Shown: piece after piece, positions 5,675 to 13,720 of the stretch
Layout of the letters: the number at the start of each line of letters is the position of its first letter
How positions within the stretch are numbered: position 1 is the first letter of the stretch
NCBI GenBank assembly: GCA_900767685.1
Contig: CAAGAB010000330.1
Location: 1 to 15,606 of the forward strand
Source of the DNA: an uncultured Coprococcus sp.
Lineage (GTDB): Bacteria; Bacillota_A; Clostridia; Lachnospirales; Lachnospiraceae
Length of the DNA stretch: 15,606 nt
Direction: 5' to 3'
Position numbers and translations under genes: made by a program
The notes under the pieces: generated by a model
The model's input: only the letters and a program-made list of their open reading frames with translations
Told to the model about the DNA's origin: nothing
Databases searched by the model: none

Positions 5675-5986
5675 CTACCCAGGCATCACAAGGTCATACA
5701 GCTTACAAAGTACTGCCGTATATCCCTCTATACAATCAAGTACCCTGTTTATCTCCACATGCTCCTGTGCCTGGTGTGCCTGACTCATCATTGCACCAGA
5801 ATATCCTATCGTAGGGATATTGTATTTGCCACGGATCACACTGCCATCTGTTCCAAACTGCCAGTATATCTTCTTTACATCCTGTCCAAGTCCAACCAAC
5901 GTCTGATATGTCATTTCCACATATTCATTGTCCTTACCTGTCTCCCACGCCGGATGCTGCTTTGCAGCCTCCATCTTATAGCCTGT
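5675..5986 (-). pseudogene. C-terminal remnant of an M20-family metallopeptidase/deacylase (YgeY-like)
   Basis: The readable piece begins TGYKMEAAKQHPAW and ends normally at TAG. It contains YWQFGTDGSVIRGKYNIPTI and AHQAQEHVEI. This matches the end of ArgE/DapE/CPG2 enzymes, where a TDG/SDG segment and a late His help bind the two zinc ions. Everything before it (the N-terminal metal-binding half and most of the dimerisation domain, roughly 300 residues) is missing. It is joined out of frame to the aminotransferase remnant near 5976-5990. This points to a deletion that removed the end of one gene and the start of the next. Any internal Met start (5974) would give a 99-residue non-catalytic peptide. 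Confidence 0.75.
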
Positions 5987-6756
5987 GCCGCTGCGATCGA
6001 TACCGGATTTCCTCCAAATGTATTAAAATATGGAAGTTTATCACTGAACGCCTCCAGCACTTCATGCTTTACGGCAAGTCCTGATATCGGGATTCCATTT
6101 CCCATTGGCTTACCTGTTGTTACCATATCCGGAATTATTCCATGTCTCGCAAATCCCCAGAACGCATCTCCTGTTCTTGCAAATCCCGGCTGTACCTCAT
6201 AAGCTATGAACACACCGCCATTTTTATGTACAACATCGATTGCTGCTTTAAGGAATCCCACCGGATCCGGATGTACTCCATCTGATGAAAATATCGAATC
6301 CGCAAGGAAACACGAGAATTTATATCCTGCAGCCGCAAGCTCATCGATCTTTTTCTGCATCTCACCTGAGTACCACGCCGTGAATTCTTCAGGTGTTCCA
6401 CCATGCCTGTAATAATCAGGTGTATCGATCAGTCTGACATTTGGAAGAAGTGGCTGCTCACTTCCCAGAGCCGGTGAGCATCCGGATGTCAGTGCACTTG
6501 TTCCGTGATATGCCTCCCTTGAAACTATGATTCCCGCTACATTGTTATACATATCGAGGTACTTATTGCCCTCTGCATCCCAAAGATACTGTCCCTTTCC
6601 ACGGACAAGATTGACAGGTTTTCTATAGAAAAGTCTGTATGCTCCTCCCATCCATTTCTCACGGCGGCTTATCATATCCTTAGTCGTCGCACTCAGTAAT
6701 GAGACATAATCATCACTGTAACTATTCGTATCCATAATGCTTGATTTAGTTGCCAT
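5911..6756 (-). pseudogene. Class III aminotransferase with an internal deletion, truncated C-terminus and lost PLP Asp
   Basis: The frame from the ATG at 6756 (GGAGG 6 bases upstream) gives 281 residues, against about 430-450 in the family. The N-terminus (GGAYRLFYRKPVNLVRGKG, YLDMYNNVA) jumps at residue 74-76 to IIVSREAYHGTSALTSG. About 80-90 residues are missing, including the part that normally holds the NSGSEAN motif. The PLP Lys is present (TTGKPMGNG, Lys216). The Asp that contacts the PLP ring nitrogen, normally in the DEVQ motif, is Tyr186 (AYEVQPGFARTG), a single-base change. After FNTFGGNPVSIAAAQAI (260) the frame runs into the M20 remnant in the wrong register and stops at 5911. 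The enzyme cannot work. The frame stayed open across the internal deletion, so a short protein may still be made. Confidence 0.88.
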
Positions 6757-6783
6757 ATTCCACCTCCAAGAGATTTCCCTGTT

Positions 6784-6836
6784 AAACAAAAAGGGCACAG
6801 GAATCAAACTTTAAAGTTTAATTTCTGTGCCCCTTT
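6784..6836 (-). terminator. Leader terminator (attenuator candidate) ahead of the aminotransferase remnant
   Basis: On the minus strand a long hairpin (arms 6790-6811 and 6814-6836, about 19 pairs with small bulges, GC-rich base AAAGGGCACAG/CTGTGCCCCTTT) is followed by TTTTTGTTT. It lies between a promoter (6876-6904) and the ribosome binding site of the gene, so transcripts would end before the coding region unless readthrough occurs. Confidence 0.7.
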
Positions 6837-6875
6837 GCACTCCAAAATCAGATACGCGCTTCTGTTTTGTTTTGT

Positions 6876-6904
6876 ATATTAGCTACGCATGAATCGAATG
6901 TCAA
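6876..6904 (-). promoter_or_regulatory. Promoter upstream of the leader terminator
   Basis: On the minus strand, TTGACA (6899-6904, perfect) and TAATAT (6876-6881) are 17 bases apart. The predicted start near 6869 gives a leader of about 113 bases to the ATG at 6756. The rest of 6905-7017 is T-rich on the plus strand with no gene. Confidence 0.55.
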
Positions 6905-7017
6905 CATTTTTTGTGGGCTTTTCTGCATTTCATTTGTTATTTTTGTTTTTTTGTGTTGTTTTGTGGTTTTGTAAATTTATATGCATCAATTATTTATTTT
7001 ATTAACCGTGCCCAGCA

Positions 7018-7074
7018 CACAAAAAACACCACTTCACACAGATCATTTCGGAATATCTGTCTAAGTGGTGTTTT
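7018..7074 (-). terminator. Intrinsic terminator of fabF
   Basis: Perfect 12-bp arms (7023-7034 and 7063-7074, AAAACACCACTT) enclose a second 6-bp stem (7038-7043/7055-7060). On the minus strand a T-run (TTTTTT) follows. It lies about 37 bases beyond the fabF stop. Confidence 0.9.
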
Positions 7075-7110
7075 CTTGTTATATATAACTATCAGTAATC
7101 TGATTGGGTA

Positions 7111-8346
7111 TTATGCCTCAAACTTTTTTACAAGGATACTTGCGTTGTGTCCACCAAATCCCAGTGAGTTGCTAAGTGCATATGTAATGTCCTTATGAAC
7201 ACCCTCACCCATTGTATAGTTGAGATCCATCTCGCCCTCGGTCTCACGGAGACCAACTGTTGGATGGATGTATGAATCCTCTATGGACTTCACACATGTG
7301 ATGAACTCAACTGCACCGGCAGCTCCAAACAGATGTCCTATCATAGACTTTGTGGAATTGATATTCACATTGTATGCGTCATCGCCCATGGCATACTTGT
7401 TAGCTCTCGTCTCAAACAGATCGTTGTGGTGTGTGCTTGTTCCGTGAGCATTGATATAATCAACGTCAGCAGGTGAGATTCCTGCCTCTTCCATGGCAAG
7501 CTTCATGGCACGACCTGAACCGCTTCCATCCTCCTTAGGGGATGTGATGTGATATGCGTCACATGTTGAACCATAACCTACTATCTCAGCAAGTATCTGC
7601 GCACCTCTAGCCTGAGCATGCTCAAGTGACTCAAGCACAACCACGCCGGCACCCTCGGCAATTACAAATCCACATCTGTCCTTGTCAAATGGTATGGACG
7701 CTCTCATAGGGTCCTCAGCGCTTGAAAGTGCTGTCATTGATATAAATCCTGATACATTTGTCTCGCAGATAGGTGACTCTGCGCCTCCGGCTACCATGAC
7801 ATCAGCCTCTCCTGCCTGTATATATCTGTATGCCTCTCCTATAGAGTTTGTTCCTGTGGCACAGGCTGTAACTATGTCAGTACATTTGCCCTCAAGGCCA
7901 AACTGTATTGCAACATTGCCCGCAGCCATGTTGGATATCATCATAGGAACCATCATTACACTGACTCTGTTCGCTTTGCCCTCTACAACCTTCTTGTGCT
8001 CCTTCTCTATGGTTGCCACACCGCCAAGTCCGTTTCCTATACATGTTCCGATCCTTGTTCTGTCTTCCTTCTCAAGATCAAGACCTGCATCCTTGATCGC
8101 CTCGCCTGTAGCTGCTATGGCATACTGACAAAATGGCTCCATACGTCTTGCTGCCTTTGGATCCATGTACTGTTTTGGATCAAAGTTCTTCACCTCAGCG
8201 GCAAGCTTACACTTGTAATCGCTGACATCAAACTTGGTGATCTCACCGATTCCAACTGTATTCTTCTTTATATTCTCCCAAAACTCTTCTACACTGTTTC
8301 CTATAGGTGTAACTGCACCCATTCCTGTTACAACAACTCTCTTCAT
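7111..8346 (-). CDS. fabF: 3-oxoacyl-[acyl-carrier-protein] synthase II (KAS II)
   Basis: FabF condenses malonyl-ACP with acyl-ACP, the chain-elongation step of type II fatty acid synthesis in the cytoplasm. The 411-residue protein has the full thiolase-fold active site: Cys162 (VTACATGTNSIGEA), His301 (NAHGTSTHHND) and His338 (STKSMIGHLFGAAG). The start MKRVVVTGMGAVTPIG is typical, as is the glycine-rich end SNSLGFGGHNAS. The ATG at 8346 has GAGGT 5 bases upstream; an in-frame extension to 8457 has no family similarity. It stands alone, away from other fab genes, with its own promoter, a leader of about 205 bases that contains a hairpin, and a strong terminator. Length and motifs are complete. 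Confidence 0.98.
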   Translation of the reverse strand: MKRVVVTGMGAVTPIGNSVEEFWENIKKNTVGIGEITKFDVSDYKCKLAAEVKNFDPKQYMDPKAARRMEPFCQYAIAATGEAIKDAGLDLEKEDRTRIGTCIGNGLGGVATIEKEHKKVVEGKANRVSVMMVPMMISNMAAGNVAIQFGLEGKCTDIVTACATGTNSIGEAYRYIQAGEADVMVAGGAESPICETNVSGFISMTALSSAEDPMRASIPFDKDRCGFVIAEGAGVVVLESLEHAQARGAQILAEIVGYGSTCDAYHITSPKEDGSGSGRAMKLAMEEAGISPADVDYINAHGTSTHHNDLFETRANKYAMGDDAYNVNINSTKSMIGHLFGAAGAVEFITCVKSIEDSYIHPTVGLRETEGEMDLNYTMGEGVHKDITYALSNSLGFGGHNASILVKKFEA

Positions 8347-8457
8347 CTCGTACCTCGTATTTTTATATTTGCAGCCGCCCGCTCTGTCTGTTGTCTGTTC
8401 ATGTTCTTTGTCTTCCAGCCGACTGCATATTCCGTAACACAGATATATAAACAGCAC

Positions 8458-8484
8458 AAAAGGACTGCCGGCAGCAGTCCTTTT
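8458..8484. terminator. Perfect hairpin with T-run in the fabF leader (bidirectional terminator shape)
   Basis: AAAAGGACTGC (8458-8468) and GCAGTCCTTTT (8474-8484) are perfect 11-bp arms around a 5-base loop. The sequence has terminator form on both strands, although the T-run is only 4 long. It could end the upstream 1609-residue gene's transcript, or act in the fabF leader, because the fabF promoter candidate lies upstream of it. Confidence 0.6.
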
Positions 8485-8557
8485 GGTCTATAAGCCATCG
8501 TTCTTCGCCCGATGACCACATGCACATCACTGTGCTTTCTGCGTCCCAGATATATAG

Positions 8558-8586
8558 ATTTTACCATAAGGTGATATATATAACAA
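8558..8586 (-). promoter_or_regulatory. Promoter candidate for fabF
   Basis: On the minus strand, TTGTTA (8581-8586) and TAAAAT (8558-8563) are 17 bases apart. The start would be near 8551, giving a leader of about 205 bases. Confidence 0.5.
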
Positions 8587-8684
8587 GGATAAATAGTATT
8601 GATTACTATGTTTGATTGTGCTATATAGGTTGCAGACTGATATATTATTTTTTTGTACTAAAATCTATCTCTATGCATAGAATC

Positions 8685-11600
8685 TTATCTCCATGATGAA
8701 TAATAATATCTGGTGCCAACCTTCCTATACGCGCGAACCCTTATATAATACTTTGTTCCCTGCTTCAGATTTCTGATTGTATAAGAACTCTGTTTCCTGC
8801 CAGAAATAACTACTGATTTTACACCGGAAGAAAAATTCTTTTTATCTGAGTATTGCAGCTGGTATCCCGATACCAAAGCATTTGTCTTCCAGCTCAGCTG
8901 GCATGCCGTTAAGGTTTTCTTTTTAATAGAAAATGTCACCGGACTAATGTAATATGTTGATACCCTTGCAGATCCATCGGAAACATATTTAACGCTGCCG
9001 TTCTTTCTATAGGCAACCACAAAATAACTATATTTCATTCCATTTACATTGGCTTTAGAATCCGCATATTTTATCGTTCCGCCGCCCTGAATGTTCTTTA
9101 TAAGCTTATACTTTCCAGATTCACCGGCTCTATATATTTCATATCCGGTCGCTCCTGTTGTCTTATTCCATGAGACATTTATTCCACCAGCTGCTGCCTG
9201 CAAATGTACTGAAGGCTTTGCCAGATAAATAACTGGTTTAAACGCTGTACCACATACGCTACATTTTTTATGACGCTTGCCCATGGATACCGTTGTCGCT
9301 TTTTTATCTATTACCCACTTATAACTATGAGCTTTTTTTGCTATTGTTTTACCCGTCTTCAGCTTTTTACCACAATCTTTACAATAGGTATCTCCTGTAT
9401 ATCCATTACTTGTACACGTTGCTGCTTTCTTACCATTAAGTACCGTGTTCTTGTGTTCTCCCTTTATTTCAAATGTCTTATCAATACTTCCTGAATAATT
9501 ACCAATACCAGTTATTGTCACAAGGGCTGTACCTATATCTGTGTTATCTGCATAGCTTGTCTTGTAATCCTTACCATATACGAGAGCCCTTCCATCAACT
9601 GATATCTCAATTTTTGTCTGAAGCGGCTTACCTGTGTACTCACAATCAGCGACCTTAACAGATGCCGCCTCATCAAGCTGGCGCTCTGTAATATTGAATA
9701 ACTTCACATACTTTCCTGAATAGCCGTTTATAACCTTCACTACAACTATTCCATAGCCGACATTTTTATTATTCTGATAACTTACTGTATAATCTGTGTC
9801 CTCCACCAGCTGATATTTTCCATCTTTCGCTGTTATCGATGGCTTGATCAAATCGCCTGTATACACAACATCTGGAATATCTTCAATACTGATCTTACTG
9901 CAATCGCCTGCGATTACATTATACTTGATATTCCTTGTACCGGTATACAGTCCTTTTCCAGAAATTGTCGCAGTGTGTTCTCCCACATCTCCTGCAAGAT
10001 CACCAGCCAACTCATAATCTACACCCTCTGTCAATTTCTTTCCCTCATATATTACATCTGGTGAAACTTTTCTTACTCCGCCACAATAGATAATATCAGG
10101 GACATCTATTTCCGCATTTTCTATTGAATTCTGTGTCTTTGCTACCACAAATTCTGTTGACATATCATATTCTGCTGTCGGAACATAATCCAGAGATATC
10201 TCACCATTCTCATCAGCTGTCAACTGCTGTATGTATAACACATTATCACCTGTAAATGGCCTGTCTTCACCTCTATATTTCAGAGAATAAAAGTTGTATA
10301 TCTCCCCCGGAGTAAGGTTTTTAAACGATACACTATGAATATTGCCCGATTTAGCTGAGGTATCTGCCAATACAGCAACACTGTCTATGTCTACATCCTG
10401 TGCAGCATCCATATTCTCTGTATCCACAGCTGACACGACCGCCGTATCTCCAGATTTTTTCGCAGAAGAAAGTTCTGAAATATCTGGCTCTAACGGTATC
10501 TTCTGTGGTGTTGTGGATGCAGTCGTTGTTCCGTTGCCAAGCTGACCTTGGGAATTAGTGCGCCCCCAAGTGTAAACACTGCCATCATTGGTCATTGCCA
10601 GTGCATGATATGTGGACGGTTCTCCATAACGATACCAATCAGAACCACCAACTGATATATCCTGAACATCAGAAAGCATCATCGACATTGTTTTTGAAAC
10701 GCCCCATCCGCACATATAAACATTTCCATCTTTAGACAAAATCATCGTTTCATATCCACTTAGCGACACTTTTTTCACATTGCTTGCCACACGCTTAGGC
10801 ACCTGCTCACAAGCTTGTGTATCATTTCCCAGCTGTCCAAACTGATTATCCCCCCATAAATACAGTTTTCCATCCTTCGTTACAGCTGCACCATGTCTGT
10901 TTCCCATACTTGCAGATTCTATATTTGACATTATTTTTCTAGGAGTTGCTATATCACTGGTGTTACCTGTGCCTAAAGCATAATACGATCCACCGCCCCA
11001 CACATAAAGATTGCCCTCTTTATCAACTGCTGAAACATTGCTACAACGATATTCCTCATTATTTATTGAAACCGATACGCTTTCTATATCATCCATTATT
11101 TTCTGTGGCATCGAACATTTAGCATCTTCCGTACTTCCATTACCAAGTGAACCTCTATATGTTCTTCCCCACGTAAATAACTGTCCATCATTTTTTATCA
11201 CCGCAGTCATATATGTACCACAGGCCACCATCTTAACATTCTTCATGACAAGTTTAGGGACTTTAACATATGATTCGGTTTCTCCATTTCCGATCTGTCC
11301 ATATAGATTTGATCCCCACATGTACAAATCACCATTTTTCATGACGACTGCGCTGTGACTATAACCCATACTAACCTGCGCAACTTCACCAGATGGAAGC
11401 ATCCCCTCTACGTTATTATTTGTTATACTGACCGGACTGTATCTGTCCTGACTGGATCCATCCCCGGCATACGCAGATCCCCATGTATAGAGATCTCCAC
11501 TGCTTGTAACTACAGCAGACGAATATCCCCCTGCGCTCACCATAGGCTCATACTTATCCTGCTCATCGTCCTGATCACGGTTGTCATCGCCGCCTGAACC

Positions 11601-13514
11601 ACCTATGTACAATTCCATACTCGTGGTCGTCTCAGTTACATTATACGAAGCAGTTGCTTTATAACTTCCCTTGTAAGCACTTATGGTCTGTTCTCCCGGA
11701 GACAAAATCAATTTAGCGACACCATTCGAATTCGTCTTCACACTATCATTTACTATCGCGCCTTCCACCGGCTTTCCATTTCCGTCTTTTACCGTAACCG
11801 TCAGCTCATATTTCAGGTATGGACATTTTGAAAATCCTCCTTGCTTATGTGTGAACGAATAGTAAAAATCTCCCATCTTTTCTTTTATTTCAAGTGGCGT
11901 ATATTCCGGTGAATATTTTTTAAACAAAGTTGCCTTAATCTTTATATTCATAACAAAGTTAATCACGCCACTTATACAATCTGTACAATCGTGTTTTTCA
12001 GAACCATTTCCTGTTGCATCGAGCAATGTTGCAACAATCTCCACTCCAACTGTACTTTCAAGTCCTACATTCACAACATCATCATGAGCCAGATATACTC
12101 TTGGATTAAGTTTTATGCCAATAAAGAAAGTTGCCTTAACCTTTAACTCTGATTTGAACGTTGGTGTCTTCGATCTGTCACTGATTCCCGATTTATTTGA
12201 TATAGCTGTTCCAACACTCTGGGTCATGACACCGCTGGCAGTTATATCACCACTGAGTTTTATCACAAATTCAGGAGATAATGCTAATCCCCCCAGCCCT
12301 GCAACAGGTATGTTCACTTTTCCCAAAGGGAGTGTTAACATATCTGTTTCTCCCTTAAACTGAATAGAAACACCAACTATACTATTTACATTGAATTCAA
12401 CATACTGATAGGAAAACGAAAGATAGTATTTAAACGATACTCCAATCTGTGCTTCCATTTTAACTTGGCCCGTATACTTGCCTTCACCAATAGTATAATC
12501 GAAGCCAAACTTTTTACTAGCGGAAAGATCTCCATCCTTTTCAAATACTGATGCTAATTCTCCATCCGACGCATCCTTGAGTCCATTATATTTTCCATAT
12601 TTCACAGCATCTGCAGGATCATAGTTGTTATCATCGAGGGTTGCTGTCATTTCATATCTTACATACTCAAAAGCCTCTTCAATTCCATCATCACTTTTAG
12701 TTATTGTTGCCTTATTTCCGTCTATCGATATATCGCCAACATTTACAATTATGGTATCTGTACCATTATAGTTATACGCAAATATATCGCCTTTTTTTAG
12801 TTCAGATATATTACTATCTATGTTGTCAAATACATACTCTCCCTTGTCTTCATCTATTTGCTCTACTGTATTGACACCCTCTTTTTCTGTTATCACCGTT
12901 GTACTGTCAGAAAAAACAGCAAAATTATCTTCGTCTTTGTTATCGAGACTTAATACCTTGTCCTGATCAAAATCAGACTGCTTTTTTGAAAAAAACTCCT
13001 GCATCTCCTGCGTATAATTTGGTGTCTCGAACTTTGAACACAAAGGTCTTCCATTTACAGGATCTATCAAAAAAGCTCTCAAGTAGAAATATTGAGGCAT
13101 GTCTGTCGTATCTATAGTCACCTCAGCACTTGTTTCTCCAGCTGATACATCCGCATTTCCAATTGCAAGCATGCTATCTCCGGCTTCATTGTAAATAGCC
13201 ACGACCAGCTGAGCGTTACTCAGTGTCTCAAAACTCACATTTGCTTTTACCCCATTCATTTCAACAGAAAAAATATTATGACCATCATTAGCCTTTTCAT
13301 TCTCTGCCTTTTCGTCAAGTTTATCGGCAACCATTTTTCCTATATCACTAGATGCCTCCAGCCTCGTCCCATCCGTATTCAACTTTGCCGCATTTTTGCT
13401 TCCTGCTGCCGACACTGAAGCATCTGCTTTAATTGTCGATGGGAATAATCCCATCACAACTGAAAAAACAAGTAAAATACTCAGTATCTTTCTCATGGTT
13501 GTTTTCTTTCTCAT
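8685..13514 (-). CDS. Large secreted protein: Ig-like, seven-blade RCC1 propeller, YDG-like, Cys-pair module and two FN3 domains
   Basis: The 1609-residue protein starts with a signal peptide (about 1-30, MRKILSILLVFSVVMGLF). Residues 80-565 are beta-rich and unassigned. An Ig-like domain follows (about 568-636, VKDGNGKPVEGAIV), then an acidic linker (638-657). Seven RCC1-type repeats run 658-995, each with a GDLYTWG-type core, four of them followed by a GxLGNG-type turn. That is enough for a closed propeller. Next come YDG-like modules (about 1210-1275 and 1288-1350, with VYTGDLIKP and CEYTGKPL) and a four-Cys segment (C1367, C1378, C1381, then C1418/C1421 with nearby His). Two FN3 domains end the protein (1430-1520, 1523-1609). 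The last FN3 stops abruptly at SSWR. No LPXTG, SLH or wall-binding repeat is seen, so it may be released or held by partners. GAGGAGG lies 6 bases before the ATG at 13514. The ligand is unknown. Confidence 0.9.
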   Translation of the reverse strand: MRKKTTMRKILSILLVFSVVMGLFPSTIKADASVSAAGSKNAAKLNTDGTRLEASSDIGKMVADKLDEKAENEKANDGHNIFSVEMNGVKANVSFETLSNAQLVVAIYNEAGDSMLAIGNADVSAGETSAEVTIDTTDMPQYFYLRAFLIDPVNGRPLCSKFETPNYTQEMQEFFSKKQSDFDQDKVLSLDNKDEDNFAVFSDSTTVITEKEGVNTVEQIDEDKGEYVFDNIDSNISELKKGDIFAYNYNGTDTIIVNVGDISIDGNKATITKSDDGIEEAFEYVRYEMTATLDDNNYDPADAVKYGKYNGLKDASDGELASVFEKDGDLSASKKFGFDYTIGEGKYTGQVKMEAQIGVSFKYYLSFSYQYVEFNVNSIVGVSIQFKGETDMLTLPLGKVNIPVAGLGGLALSPEFVIKLSGDITASGVMTQSVGTAISNKSGISDRSKTPTFKSELKVKATFFIGIKLNPRVYLAHDDVVNVGLESTVGVEIVATLLDATGNGSEKHDCTDCISGVINFVMNIKIKATLFKKYSPEYTPLEIKEKMGDFYYSFTHKQGGFSKCPYLKYELTVTVKDGNGKPVEGAIVNDSVKTNSNGVAKLILSPGEQTISAYKGSYKATASYNVTETTTSMELYIGGSGGDDNRDQDDEQDKYEPMVSAGGYSSAVVTSSGDLYTWGSAYAGDGSSQDRYSPVSITNNNVEGMLPSGEVAQVSMGYSHSAVVMKNGDLYMWGSNLYGQIGNGETESYVKVPKLVMKNVKMVACGTYMTAVIKNDGQLFTWGRTYRGSLGNGSTEDAKCSMPQKIMDDIESVSVSINNEEYRCSNVSAVDKEGNLYVWGGGSYYALGTGNTSDIATPRKIMSNIESASMGNRHGAAVTKDGKLYLWGDNQFGQLGNDTQACEQVPKRVASNVKKVSLSGYETMILSKDGNVYMCGWGVSKTMSMMLSDVQDISVGGSDWYRYGEPSTYHALAMTNDGSVYTWGRTNSQGQLGNGTTTASTTPQKIPLEPDISELSSAKKSGDTAVVSAVDTENMDAAQDVDIDSVAVLADTSAKSGNIHSVSFKNLTPGEIYNFYSLKYRGEDRPFTGDNVLYIQQLTADENGEISLDYVPTAEYDMSTEFVVAKTQNSIENAEIDVPDIIYCGGVRKVSPDVIYEGKKLTEGVDYELAGDLAGDVGEHTATISGKGLYTGTRNIKYNVIAGDCSKISIEDIPDVVYTGDLIKPSITAKDGKYQLVEDTDYTVSYQNNKNVGYGIVVVKVINGYSGKYVKLFNITERQLDEAASVKVADCEYTGKPLQTKIEISVDGRALVYGKDYKTSYADNTDIGTALVTITGIGNYSGSIDKTFEIKGEHKNTVLNGKKAATCTSNGYTGDTYCKDCGKKLKTGKTIAKKAHSYKWVIDKKATTVSMGKRHKKCSVCGTAFKPVIYLAKPSVHLQAAAGGINVSWNKTTGATGYEIYRAGESGKYKLIKNIQGGGTIKYADSKANVNGMKYSYFVVAYRKNGSVKYVSDGSARVSTYYISPVTFSIKKKTLTACQLSWKTNALVSGYQLQYSDKKNFSSGVKSVVISGRKQSSYTIRNLKQGTKYYIRVRAYRKVGTRYYYSSWR

Positions 13515-13545
13515 ATGTGCCCTCCTCGCATATTTTTATTAAAAT

Positions 13546-13614
13546 ATTTTAATATACCCCATACATGAAATGAACACGCCTTGCATAATTTGCTTATAAT
13601 CCTGCATAACTTGA
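13546..13614 (-). promoter_or_regulatory. LytTR-type operator pair and -10 box of the RCC1-protein gene
   Basis: On the minus strand, TCAAGTTATGCA (13603-13614) and GCAAATTATGCA (13582-13593) are direct repeats with a 21-bp period. TAAAAT (13546-13551) follows exactly 30 bases after the second repeat. No good -35 exists, which fits activator-dependent transcription. The same arrangement stands before the next secreted-protein gene. Confidence 0.68.
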
Positions 13615-13630
13615 GTTTTATGATTTAAAT

Positions 13631-13669
13631 AAAAAATCACCGTGACACCCTTATCGTATCACGATGATT
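13631..13669 (-). terminator. Intrinsic terminator of the DUF5050-like gene
   Basis: Arms 13635-13645 and 13659-13669 pair at 10 of 11 positions. On the minus strand TTTTTTATTT follows. It separates the two secreted-protein genes, which are therefore separate transcripts despite sharing direction. Confidence 0.85.
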
Positions 13670-13720
13670 CTCTTTGATTTATTTCTTTTGTTATTTGATT
13701 CTTCCCGCAACTTTTGAAAT

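Noticed and set aside
5579..6202. Plus-strand frame of 207 codons
   Set aside because: It is antisense to the M20 and aminotransferase remnants, which have recognisable protein motifs. It is a shadow frame.
8685..13514. Eukaryotic origin of the RCC1 protein
   Set aside because: RCC1 repeats are common in bacterial secreted proteins. The signal peptide, ribosome binding site and the YDG/FN3 modules are typical of Firmicutes.
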